Part shown: positions 12,919 to 26,300 of the stretch, piece after piece
Position numbering within the stretch: position 1 is the first letter of the stretch
Layout of the letters: each line of letters starts with the position of its first letter
Source: Anoplolepis gracilipes
Lineage: Eukaryota; Arthropoda; Insecta; Hymenoptera; Formicidae
DNA length: 64,000 nt
Reading direction: 5' to 3'
Assembly: GCF_047496725.1 (NCBI RefSeq)
Contig: NC_132970.1
Span: 16,219,501 to 16,283,500, forward strand
Translations under genes and position numbers: made by a program
Notes under the pieces: generated by a model
Seen by the model: only the letters and a program-made list of their open reading frames with translations
Told to the model about the DNA's origin: nothing
Database searches by the model: none

Positions 12919-15900
12919 TCACTTGGTCGTGTGACGAGCCCAGGTTGTCCGCTGCACCTCGCTCATCAGATCATTGCGTGAAGGTAATCGAGCGCTCGTT
13001 GTGCGAGAAGGCGGTGGACCCGAACTTCGCAGGATGGTCGCCAAACTTTTCGGCGCATTATTCTTGTTATCTTGCATACTCTGAGCCATCGAACTTTGCT
13101 TCGGACTCGCTTTTTTAGCCGTACTGTCTACGCGTCTGCCCTGCGGCGGAGGATCCAGGATTATCGGAGGTATATCGATGGAATCCGGCGGATTCGAGCG
13201 TTCCTGGTGTTTGCCTTTAACATCGGCTATCGAATGAGTTATATTCCTCTCGTTGGTACACGGCAACGGTTTTATGAAATGTTGATGCGCTTCCGAATTA
13301 TCCGTTCCATAGTTGTCAAGCTTGTGAGTCATGATTGGCGACGATGAGAAGCTGTTCGGTTGAGAGACTCGCAAGGACGTTGAATTTGGGGACAATTGAG
13401 CTGAATTCTAAATTCAGAATTGAAAAAAAATTGCGGATTAATAAAATTTGTAATAGAATTTTTTCAGACATTAAGCCTAAAGATCCCCTGCTTTTCTCTC
13501 CAAATAGCATAACAAAAAATTAAGACGCTTAAGATAAATCTTTAATTTTGTGATCACTGTTAAAAATATTGTTCAATAATCAGTTTCTTTTGATTGTTCA
13601 GTTGAAACGCTTGCGTAGGCAAATCTAGGAAGTCGAGGAATCACACTCACCGTTGGTCCACTGCACGGAGGTAAAAGCAGACTTGGACCCATCGCATACG
13701 GTGACGGCGTATTGTAGGGCGATCTTTGTGGCTGAAATGGACTTAGGTTGTGCAGCCTCTCCAACAGTTGCGTTTGGAACTGCAATTGATCCGCGTTGAC
13801 GTTGTTACCCTGGATACCCATGGCGTTGAGACCGCCGGAATAAAGCGTATCCGGCAGATACGAGCAGTAAGGAAAAGTCGGTGGATCCAGCTCCCATGGT
13901 GAGCCCTGACCTCCGGTCCGTTGGCTACACTACACTCGAGAAGACGCAGTTTAGGGAACAAGATCTTTCCAAAGTTTTCGCGATATATTTAAGAAAGAGA
14001 CAAATATTTCTCTCTCGTCTCTTTCTCTTTTTTTTTATATTTTTATATTTTTATATTTATACATATATATTCTTAAACACATGCGATCACGTTTGCAATT
14101 TTGAATATTCAATTGTTAATTTATTCAATAATTTGTGTGCGAATCTTTAAATTCATATGTTATAAACTAAGAAGTCTTTTTTGAAACATTTTTTTGTTCA
14201 TATTTATATTCTTTATCCTTTGTATATATTTGTGCTCTTACCTCTTCCAATTCTTAAATACTTTGTCAGAAATTATGGGCCTGAGTATCACGATATCTAA
14301 TTAAGATTTTGTTCTTATACCGACAGATCTTGAGCAATAAGTAAAATAATAATTAATAAAACATTACCTAGCATTGGTTGGCAGCGTGTACTCCGAAATC
14401 CCGTGCGAAGACCTGTTAGACAACACCGTCATACTGGTGCTTAATTGTTATTATATTAGTTGTTAATCTTAGGATGAAAATCTCATTTTTTTTCTCACTA
14501 TAAAATACCTCGGATCTAAACGTGTAAGTAATTAAGAGAAGAGATACACGCAACACACGGCGTCAATCAAATCACTCGCATTGTACAAGACTTTGACTTT
14601 TATCGATGTTAGTATCGGCAAGCTTTCCGACTTGTATTTTTTGCGCCGTGAGGGTCGAGGCGCAAATACTCGCGCAAACAATGCAAATAGTTGAGGCTAC
14701 GGTTGTTTTCGACGTCTTATCGGCACCAAACGAAAACGCCTAAAACATATGTAGCGCGTGCATTGCTAAATATTTATCGGAGCACAGAAAAAAAACAAGT
14801 CTCGTTCTCGAACGCAATCGGTGTAGTGTAGTGTAAGTGAGTGAGTGCGGAACAAAAACTTGTGTATGTATAAAATATTTTATTATAAAGTTAAAAAAGG
14901 TAAGGGAAATCGATACAAAAACGTGGCGTTAACGGGTATTAAAAAAGAGAGGGAAATAAAAAAGGAAAAATACAAGATGCACATTCTGTTAAACGTTAAT
15001 TGAGAGATGCAACGCTCGATCAGTCGGTGCTTCGGTTCCATGCTCCACCAGAGTACTCAAGTGTCATGGAATTCGGTAGAGCGTTACCTGGCCGAGGCTC
15101 GACAGATCGGGAGCCGCCGCATTCTGTTGCATGGACGCGGGCGTACTCGGTATTTGCGACTGCGAGGTGACGTGACCACCGGAAACACGCTCCTGTTCCC
15201 TCAGGTGGCTCACCAGCGCGCTTATATGTTCTAGCAATTCCTTATTTTGCACTAGGAGTTGATGTGTCCTCGCCTAAACAAGAAGAAGAATCATGTATCA
15301 TGTCCAAGTGAAATATTTCAGTTGTCGCAATGTTTGTTAAAATTGATGAGATTAAATTAACATGTATTTTTTTATCATTTTCTTGCCATTTCGACAGGCA
15401 TTTTTTAAATAATGAATGATTTCAAAAAGAAAAAAAGCATTAAAAAAGAATAATAAAAAAATAATACTCATCGAATACAGTAAATTATTTTGTCTCCGCT
15501 ACTTTGATAAATTATTGTATATTCGATTATACAATGAGATGAATCACGTGGGGACAAGTGCTGAGCGAAATATTTATGCGTTCTGGTAATTGATTCACTT
15601 ATTTATACCTGAGCTTCCACGCGCGCTGCCGTTTCTGCCGCAAGTTGATCTTGAAGAAGTCGCGCATGGGCAACGGCAGCTCTGGTTTGTTGACTCTGTT
15701 GCTCCAAACGTTCACGTAGAAGCTGTATTTCGTGCTTTAGGGCTGTTAATTCGCCACCCACCAATAAACCTCCGCACTCGGAAGTTACCGTGCCCTGTAA
15801 AAAAAAAAAGAAATAAAAATAAATAAATCAAAAACCTCTCTCTATAAACTATATACACATATAGTTATAATTAAACTAGGGAGAAGATATGAAGACAGAA

Positions 15901-18900
15901 AAATATGCAAAAAAGTACGAGAAGCACGTGGTGTAGACGTAAGAGTTGTTTCGAATGCGTCTGAATTGCATCTTGCTGAAATCTATAATAGAGCAAATTA
16001 TATCATTGCGCAAGGAGACGGTTTAAAATTTATGAGCCGTACCGACGAAATAAACTTGGAAAGTAATAAACAATGTGCTACCGTAGAGCAAAACAGCTTT
16101 CGGTAACAAGCCATCTTATTTTAAGACTTTGACTCCTTCGTAGAGCTGCCAAAGTACTTTGCAAAGTATCCTTTAAAATAGCACACGCGCTCCAATCTCT
16201 ATATTCTTGATACGTTCCTAATTATGATCAATCTTACCGATGGCGACTGTCTGATCGGTGAGGTAGAGGTCGTTGTCGCCGGTCCATCGTGCGATCGAAG
16301 TAGACAGGTAACGGACGTTTGTTCGGGAACCGAATCTTCAGTATCCCCCAATAATGATATGTCTGAAAAAAATATCGAGATAAAAATTATTAAATGTAGA
16401 GATGGAAAGTTTAAAAAAAGCCAGAGATTTTTTTGTCGATAGATGATTTTTTTACATTAACATTCTTTCTCTCATTAATTTCAGAAATTAAGAAATTAAT
16501 GACGAGACGAAATCGGAGATTATCAGAAGCTTTATTCACCTTTATGCACCGGTGGCGGAGAGGGCTGGGATTGCTCGTTGGGAATTTCGTCTTGGTCCTC
16601 GTAAACATCACCGTGATAATTCTCACCGTGGCTCTCCCCGTCCTTGTCCCCTCGAGGATCGCGATCCTCCGTAGTATTATTTATACTTAGTTTATGGCAC
16701 ACTTCGAAAGCCTGCCCGACCGTTCTGACCACCCTCATCGCTTGACTCTAATCAAGTAGGATTAATTTATTTTATCTTTGTCTATAGAGTTGGTTAATAT
16801 AATGATGTAATGGGTAAAATTACTATAATACCCAAGTATTTATAAAAATTACAGATTTAAAAATCACTATACATATTATTACGTTGTGTGAATTTCCTAC
16901 ATCGGTCATATATCAATAATTCTATTCATCGAGATTCGTTCTTTCGATAAAATCATAGGAGAATGGTATTGTTTTTTTTTTTTTTTTTTTTTTTTTTTAA
17001 TGAAATGTCGAGAAGAATAGATGCGCGCATCCTTTACCTCAAGCTCATCGAGATCCTCGTTCTCCTCCTCGAAAGGATTCTCGTCAAAGCTAAGATCGAC
17101 GCTGTTTTGCGCGTGTAATAGCTTGGGTCGCACCGAAGGCTTGCGCATTTTCAAGTAGTTGAAGATCTCCGGTTCTTTAAAGGAGAGCTTCTTGCGCGGC
17201 CTAGGCGTCTCGAAGCCCAGAGGGCTGCCAGGGCCAGGGCTAGGGCTGCTCGTTGACATTGACAACTCGGTCGAAGCCATCGCCGACTTGAACGAATTTT
17301 TCAGCATGGCTCCCCGCGATCTCCTCGTCTCACGATCCGCCTCGAATTTTCACGTGTTCACAGCTGCGGATGCTGTCATCCATCCCGGCAGCGGTCTCAC
17401 CAACTACATTTTCTTTTTCTTTGTTTAGACGACGCTCTCGTCACAAAGGCTCACTGTTTACTTTGAGAGTTTCTTTGAACCTATTTCAGCTTGTCGAGGT
17501 CATAAAGAAAGAGTAAACAGGTATAAAATTTTATCGAGTGAATCGCAGTTATATAATGTGGACACAAAATGAGATATTAAGGGTGTGGATTCACTTTAGT
17601 CAATTTCTCACAATCTTTCTCTTTCTCAGCGTAAAAATTTTAATACAGCAAAATCTCGAGAGATTGTTATTTGTCGCGACATTTTAATTCAACAGTTCTC
17701 TCATTGTAGTCTGTAATTTAAAAAATTCCGTAATTTAAAATTCCCATTTGAAGTTAAAATAAAGTTCAATTCCATTTCAAATAAAGCATAATTTATTTCA
17801 CGTCTAAAAATTTCAATGATAATGAAAAAAATTAATTATTATTATAGTCTGCAGATTTTTCCGCAATGTTTTCAAAATAAAATAATTATCCTAAACATTT
17901 CTCATATACACATTGATTACAAAATCATCTTTATAACATTTCAGAAATAAAATCACGATTCTTTTATATCGTAAATATGAAAAGTATGTTTCTCCGACAT
18001 TCTATATATAAACATATAATTGTACATACAAACTTCAAATTGTAATCTCCGTGTAACATGTTTGACACGTGCAAGAAGTGAAATGGTCGTATATCTGACA
18101 CCAATTACATTAAGTAAACATTTACAAATGTCTAAAATGCATTATCCCTGACGTTGCAAATGCTGCAATAGTAATGGCATAATGACGATGCATCGTCGAT
18201 AGGTAGATAAAGGATGATCATAACTCAAAATCTGACGCGATATTCATCACGAATATATTTTACACTTGAAGTGAAAAAGACAAAAGTTTATTCGTGGATT
18301 GAAATAATTAATGTTGGCGACGATCTGTACGTCGTTTTCATTTGTATAAATAGACGCGACTATTCAATCTGGCAAATTCCCCATTAAATCGTGCGTAATT
18401 TGAAAACGCATGCGTCGCTTCCGCAAAGACGATATCGCATATATTATACACGCGCGTTGTTTATCAATTTCTTCGTCGCGTGACTCGACTTTGACGTAAG
18501 GAATTTTATTCGAGAATTTCAGATTTGAAAAAATGTACAGATGAAAAGAAAAAGTGACACATTAGACATGCGTATTTCACTTAGCTATTTCTATCTAGAT
18601 ACTTCTATCTAGATTCTTGGATCATGTGGACTTTATATCCACATCATCTTCACGATAAAAAAAGATTTATATTGGGCATTAAAAGTGATGAAATTTTTAT
18701 GAACGCTCGACATGTTTATAATATTTTATCATTTTAAAAAAGTGAGAGATATTAAAAAATTAATGTGACATATAATCTAAGATTTAATACATTATATGAG
18801 ATTAATATAAATTAAGTATAAATGCTATCACAAATATATATTTATAATATTTTTCCCATAATATTGCCAAATTTACCTTTTTAATGACAAAAATTATTCA

Positions 18901-19320
18901 AATATACACACACAGACACACACACACACACACACACACACACTATATCAGTATCACATATCTTAATGTATCACTAATTGTAAGTTTGATTGAAAATTCC
19001 TCTCTTTTCTTCCGTCGAAGGTATTCTCTTACATATCGTGACGATATTCACAGATCCCTTACCGAGTGCTGTCATGTTACCGTAATCGCATCTCGTAATC
19101 AGACGATCCCACACCCCGTTGCATCTCTCAATTCTTGTTCGAACGATCAATCACCGAGAGCGAGATTGCGACGATATTTAATCTCCGTGATGGAACGCGG
19201 AATCACTTCCTCGGGAACCGGAGATCCATCGAGACTGTCCGCGTTTTATGGCGCATCGTCGCACCCGACTCATTCTATTGGGATATCTAACGGGATCCAG
19301 AAAGGGAAAGAGAGAGAGAG

Positions 19321-19360
<40 letters not shown>

Positions 19361-22300
19361 AGGGAAGGAAAAGAAGGAAATGACGCGCGAAAGAGGGAGG
19401 CAAGAAAAATAGAGGCAGACAGAGACGGTTTGTGTATAAGCGTCTCGTGTATAAACGGGGAACGCGAGAACGAGAGCCGAAGTTAACCGTGCGGCTTCCT
19501 ACCGCGGTTTCTTGGACGACGACGTGCAGAGGTGGATTTTTCCTCCGAGTTTATTTATAATCGCATTAATATTCTCGCTTTCGGTCCGCTCAATGGCACT
19601 TTTCCATCTCTCTCTCTCTCTCTGTCTGCTCCTCCCTTCGTCTCTTTCTTAATCCATATTTTCACCTCTCGTTAACAGTTAAATAATCGAGCCATTTTCT
19701 TTAAACTATCATGAGCTGCTCCTGCGAACGTCATACATATATATATAATTTTTTTTTAAATCAATGAAAGCAAATAAAGCAATGAAGAGTGAGCGAAACC
19801 TATTTTCTTGATTAATTAATTAATTAAACCAATTAAAAGAATATTAATTATTTAATTAATATTCTTTTAATTGGAACAGCAAATAAAGAATGGATGTTGT
19901 AAATAGTAGAAAAAATGTACTGAAGAATTCTAGATTAATCGATTGTTTTTCTGTGACGCAAGAATCGCAATGTGCACAGAATAAAGATATTCGAATACTT
20001 GCGAATTAATTGTATTGAGGAGAGTTACTTGTACAATCGCATTCTATAATTCTTTAAATAATCGTTCTAAATGATTGCTTTAAACTTTAATTTTGTAATA
20101 CTATTTTAAGAACAAAGCATCAATCTTGGCGAGACTGTTTAATGTCGCGCTTATTTCAATTCAGTCGTACAATTTCATGTCGGTACAATTTTCATTTTCC
20201 TTTAAATGTATATTAATACAGTTTATATCTTGCAGGCGTATTACAGCGGCTTTTCTCGACACATAATGCGCAGTTGGCTTTTCATACGAAAAATTATTGG
20301 AGTTTTTTAAACAATATTAGAAATTAATCTTCTACTTGTAATTAAAATTAAAAAATTCATATTTAATATTTTTAATATTTTTCTGACTTTCAAGAAATGG
20401 AAATTAGAAATTGATCAATTGAACGATATTAAAAAAATTAATATTTAATATTTTTCTGACTTTTAAGAAATAAAAATATTTCAGCAAAATTAAAATATTT
20501 AATTTTAAAATAATACTAAAATATACTACTTTGTTATTTTTAATTTTTTCTAATGAAATCAGGTTTAGTATCCCATAATATTCGACGGGATAAGACTAGA
20601 TCGAGTTTTTTTTATTTCAGACAGTTACATGAGGAGCAGCATGGCGTATTAAACAAAAAAGATAAAGATTAAAAAATACTGACGTTTAAATATAAAAAAA
20701 AAACAGTTTCTAATATTCTTTAAAAAATTCGAAAAATCATCATTTTTCATACTACGTGTTATTCTAATTTTTTCTAACGAAATTAGATTTAGTATCCTCA
20801 AATTATCCTAGGCAACAAAACTAGACCGAGTTTTGTCCATTTCAACAATTATACGAAGAGTAGCATGCCGTATTGAAAAAAAACTAAAGATTAAAAAATA
20901 ACGTTTAAATATCAATAAGAAAAACCAATTTCTAATATTCTTAAAAAAATTCTAAAAATTATCAATTTTTCATGCTACTTTATTATTCTAATTTTTTTCT
21001 AATAAAATTACATTTAATATATTTAAAATATCTTACGGAACAAAAGTAAACAGAATTTTTTTTCATTTCAGACAATTACACGCAAAGTAACATGTCGTAT
21101 TGAACAAAAAAACTAAAGATTAAAAGATACTGACGTTTAAATATCAATAAGAAAACCAATTTCTAATATTCTTGAAAAAATTCTAAAAATCATCAATTTT
21201 TCATACTACTTTATTCTAATTTTTTCTAATGTAATTACATTTAATATCTTTAAAATATCTTACGGAACAAAAGTAAACAGAATTTTTTTTTCATTTCAGA
21301 CAATTACACGCAAAGTAACATGCCGTATTGAACAAAAAAAACTAAAGATTAAAAGATACTGACGTTTAAATATCAATAAAAAAACCAATTTCTAATATTC
21401 TTAAAAAAATTCTAAAAATCATCAATTTCTGAGACTACTTTGTTATTCTAATTTTTTTAATGAAATTAGATTTAGTATCTTCAAAATATCTTACGGAACA
21501 AAACTAGACTGAGTTTTTTTTCCATTTCAACAATTACACGAAGAGTAGCATACGGTATTAAACAAAAAAAATTAAATAAATACTGACGTTTAAATATCAA
21601 TAAAAAGATCAATTTTTAATATTCTTTCACAAAATCCTAAAAATCAATTTGTCAATTTGTCATACCGTTAAAGTAGATAAGCATATTTATATGTTGCAGA
21701 TGCATTATATTACCTTCTCTCACATAATAGTTGCTTTTCCATAAGAACGTTGAACGCGCAAATTCGGAGTATGGACTGAAGAGAATGGGGAAAGCGAGAG
21801 ACGTGCGCTCGAAATTTGCGCCGAACGCTATTCTATAGCTGACCTCGGCGATGTGCAGCACGTCATTTAACGGTCGGCCGAGGTCAGGACTCCTGTTCCC
21901 CGACCGATAAATTATATATAGTCGTGTGTCAAGCGTTTTTCTGTGACAATTTGCAATTATCTTATATAGTTCCTACCCCCTCCGACCAATCGGTATCGAC
22001 CAATAAGCAAACGTAACAAATTCGCCTGAAAAAATTCTTTGGATCTTTACAATAAATAATATATAAAAATTCTATTATATTTCGAACTGTCCAAAGCAAG
22101 TTGTGTTAATACAGAGTGATTATAAAATGAAATTATATCGTTGATAAAATTGAATAGATTTATTAGGAGCAGAAAGAGCTTCTAAAGGAGACTTTCAAAC
22201 ACAAGTTCTTTTCCTTAGGAAAAGATAAGGCAAAGAATAGAAATTCTGTCCATTGGAAGAGTAAACAATGTCTATTGTCGTAGCCTGAAGAATTGATATA

Positions 22301-23251
22301 AAAGTCGACGGTAGTATAAACAGGACTATCAACGTACACAGGGGAACCAGTAAAAGCTTTTTGTAAGTTTCGCTCGCGAGTTTAAAACTTCGTTCAAGCT
22401 GGATATTTCTGCGGCATCCTAGATATATCGTCTCTTATAGTCGTTGGTTATTTCTGGATTCACCCAGATTTTCAAAGCGACCGGAATCCCCAAATAATCA
22501 ACAAAGAAGATGAGGGAAGACCTCTACGATCCAATAAGTATCGAGGGTATTTAACTGCACGATATATTACATAATAAGAATACATACAAGAGATAAAATG
22601 AGTGAATCAAAGTTCTCCTTTTCATTTCCTTCTTTCACAAACACACACGTAAGTATACGCACAGGCAATGTATCGAATATGTTGAAAGCTTGGTTTCTCT
22701 TTTTCTAAAACATTTTGATATTTACATATACGAAAGTTATTGCGGGAACAAAAGAACAAAAGAAGATATATCGTTTTCAATGTGCGTGTCGTACACATAT
22801 ACACGTAGTTGTGCGAATCTTTCTCGCAGCATTAATAGAGAGAAATTTCCGGATCTAAGAAACCGCCAGCCGCGTGCGTCGCGAAAGATCGTGCCGGCCT
22901 ATATCGGACTATTTTAATAACCCGGTGCCAAACGGCACCGAGCCGCTACTGCAAATACACGACAAAACGATACGTCCCCTCCGCCCCCAACTCCGCGAGA
23001 CTTCACCGGGCCACCATCCCTCCACCCACGAAAAGGCGAAAATACGCTCTCTCTCTACTTTGACAGGGATGCAGCTCCCGCGGAGATCCCCACCCGCGCG
23101 ACCACCCTCCCTTCGTACAGTACGGTCTCCACAACGGAGAAAAAGATGCGACGAGAGGAGATCGCCAAGGAGTCCGGCGTTTATTTATAGATTTACAATA
23201 AAGTAAGTTGATAAAGCGCCAGGCGACGCGGGCTGCGTGAATTGTCGCGGC

Positions 23252-23307
<56 letters not shown>

Positions 23308-26300
23308 ACGTACGACTTACGCACGTGCGCGACGTAATTTTATGCCGGTTAGTAGCCATGTGGAATGGACTCGCGAAAGGAGAAAAATCGACTTTAATTG
23401 TGTTCAGAAATTCTATAAATTCTTCATTTATTTAAATATGAAATATGTATATATTTTGAGTCTTATTATATATAATATATTCTCTTCTCGTCCCTCTTCT
23501 TGATTTTTAATTTAATCAACTTTCACTTTTTTAAGGTATAGTTGTATTGTACGTACAATATAATAATATAAAAAAAAGATAAAAAATAATCCTCTCTTTC
23601 AAAATAATAGTTGATTCGCATATTGCATTCGATTTAAATAATTTTATCCAGACTTACAAAGTCCGAGATTATGACCGATGTAGGAATCTCTCGATATCAA
23701 GATTTAATCAAATTATTATTGTGTATGGATAAAAATCTGCGACTTACCTTTTTGCTAGATTTGAAGACATTACATTTAAACGTATTGCTGCTCCCATCAC
23801 GAGCGATATAACTAAATATTTTTAAATCGTGGCTATCGTGCGAGACGTAGAATATCCTGAAAAAAAATCATACATTCGCTTTTTGTTTTATTCAAAAATT
23901 GTGTCATTTTCAAGCGACATCTTTGACAGAAAATATGCAAATTTTATTTATTTTTTCTCGATAATTAATTATTAACTAAAAAAGATACAAAAATGAGATA
24001 TCTACAATATATTGTTCCATACAATTGTAATATTTATTTATAACAATTCGATAAACGTAAATAAAATCGTTTCATCAAAAGAAAAAAAAAGAGAGAGAGA
24101 AAGAGAGAGAGAGAGAGGCAATGGCAAAAAATTACGCCATCTCACCTGTAAATCGGATGGTGCATCAGATATATTTTATTCTCATCCATCCATTGCTGCT
24201 GTTTCTTCTGCAAAAACGATAGCAAATGGCGAGTCATTATAGCAATCATTCGAGAATATTGTTTAGCTAATATTGGCTATTACTACTATCTGCTGATGTA
24301 TATATGATGTAGTATCGAAAATATATGGCACCCATGTGTATCAGTGCGAATACAACGTGGCGCTTATCCAAAATCATTTCTCGTTATAAATTGCAACTGT
24401 TACGAAATTGCGCGTCATCAGACGTATGTGATTTTTCTCTCGAGGCATTCGCGGAAGACGCTGATTTTTCTCGTCTTACGCGAGCATTGCGAATATTTTT
24501 TGTTAAATGTCAAAAAAGAATTTTTTTTAGATTTTGCTTATGATTCCTGGACGAATATACATACATCTTTCACTTTGAAAAATCCTATGATGTCCTTTAA
24601 TGAAAAAAAAAATCATGTAAAAGATACGTTTTACTTTTACTACAATTCTACAAGAAATAAAAATCAGCTGAGTCCAATAAAAAAATCTTTTTATAACAAT
24701 AATGCAAGAATATCGTTCGTAGAAAAACGCTGCAAACTTTTTTTTTATTGTAACGCATGCTCAAATTGTTCGCGTTCAATTGTACTCTTCTTTCGTTTCT
24801 TTAAATTGTGTGATATACCATCGCGAGTCTAGCAGACTCATCTTATCCACTCATGTATGCGAGAATTAATTTATCCGGTGAAAAGTTAATAAGTTAACGC
24901 GTTCAACCCTATTAGCCTATTAAGCCTATGCTAACATGTACATATACAGTGTGTTCATTTGAAAACTTTCCATCCCGTTTAGTTTGTGACCGAAAATTTT
25001 TCTACAAAAATTTTTTTTACTTTGAAGGGAACATAAGATGGTGCTATTGAATGTAGATGCCAAAGCTATGTGAAGTTAATCTAGTTTTTATGAACCATGC
25101 TATTTTTTTTTTATAAATCGATTCTTCGCATTGTACATAAAAAGTTATAAAAGTATGATGGTCAAAAATTAAAAAGCTTATAAGATATAATTTGACATAA
25201 ACTACGAAATATAGCTTATAAAATATTCATGTTTCGATAATCTTATCTCAATACTTTTATACACAGAATAATCAGAGAGGGATTAATTGATATAAAGAAA
25301 ATACATGGTTATTTTTAAGAAAAAATATAAATTTACAACAAGCAGCTACGTAATTTTTTTTAACAACTGTGCTTTTGTACCAATTGCTCTCATTATTTCG
25401 TATAAAAATATTGAGATTAGATAATCAAAAAATAAATATATTTTATGAAATATTTATTTTTCATAATATATATATGTCAAATTATGTCAAATTAAAGTAT
25501 GAAATATCTCGTAAACTGCATTTTTTTGGCTATCGTACCTTTATAACTTTTTACACAGAAAATATTGCGAAGATTTAATTTATATTTAAAAAATTAGAGT
25601 AGTTTAATTTAAAAACCTAATTCACACTAATTTTGGCATCCATACCAAAGCTCAAACCATCTTATGTTCCTTTCAAAGTCACAAAACTTTTGTATAAAAA
25701 ATGTTGCAAAAAAATTAACAATCAAAAAATAAACGATGTGGAAAATTTTCAAATAAACACCCCCTATATAATAATGGAAAACACATTTCTTACCTTTTTT
25801 TTCCGTAAGGTCACTTTCAACCCGTCCACCGAGACTTCCAGTGTCACTTTCTTCTTCTTGATCCCTTTGGCCTTAAACTCGTACTGCGGATCAAACAAAT
25901 CAAGATTAATCGGAGGAGATAACGGAGATATAGTTAAACCATAGTGCCCTCCGTAACTAGGTTAATTAGCTATTACTCACGCGGATTCTTCGCATCGCCG
26001 CCACGATCTCCACTCGGCTAGTCGGTCGCGGAACCTCCATAGAACCAATGAACTGAAATACGAAGAAGAATGTATAGTGGTATCACACTGATGAAAATAG
26101 ACAGGATAAACAATAGAGCGAATACGACTTTTCCTTCGAGTAAATTATATTTAATACGCTTTGATAAATTTCTTTTATCTATTTCTCTTTTAATTTGTAG
26201 AAATTAAAATTCATTTTCTCAAGTCTTTCAACCACGGTTCCTCAATTGAAAAGACTACTGTCACCAGACAATTTTTTTTTTTTAAACCAGAAGGATTTGT

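Noticed and set aside
18884..19486. 200-codon plus-strand frame
   Set aside because: Built on (CA)n and (GA)n microsatellites, giving Thr-His and Arg-Glu runs.
20225..21750. CRISPR-like regular repeat spacing
   Set aside because: Units are whole ~227-bp tandem copies without short repeats and unique spacers, in a eukaryotic intron.
24344..24832. 162-codon plus-strand frame in a Nos1ap intron
   Set aside because: Phe/Lys/Asn-rich as expected from AT-rich DNA, no domain or splice context.
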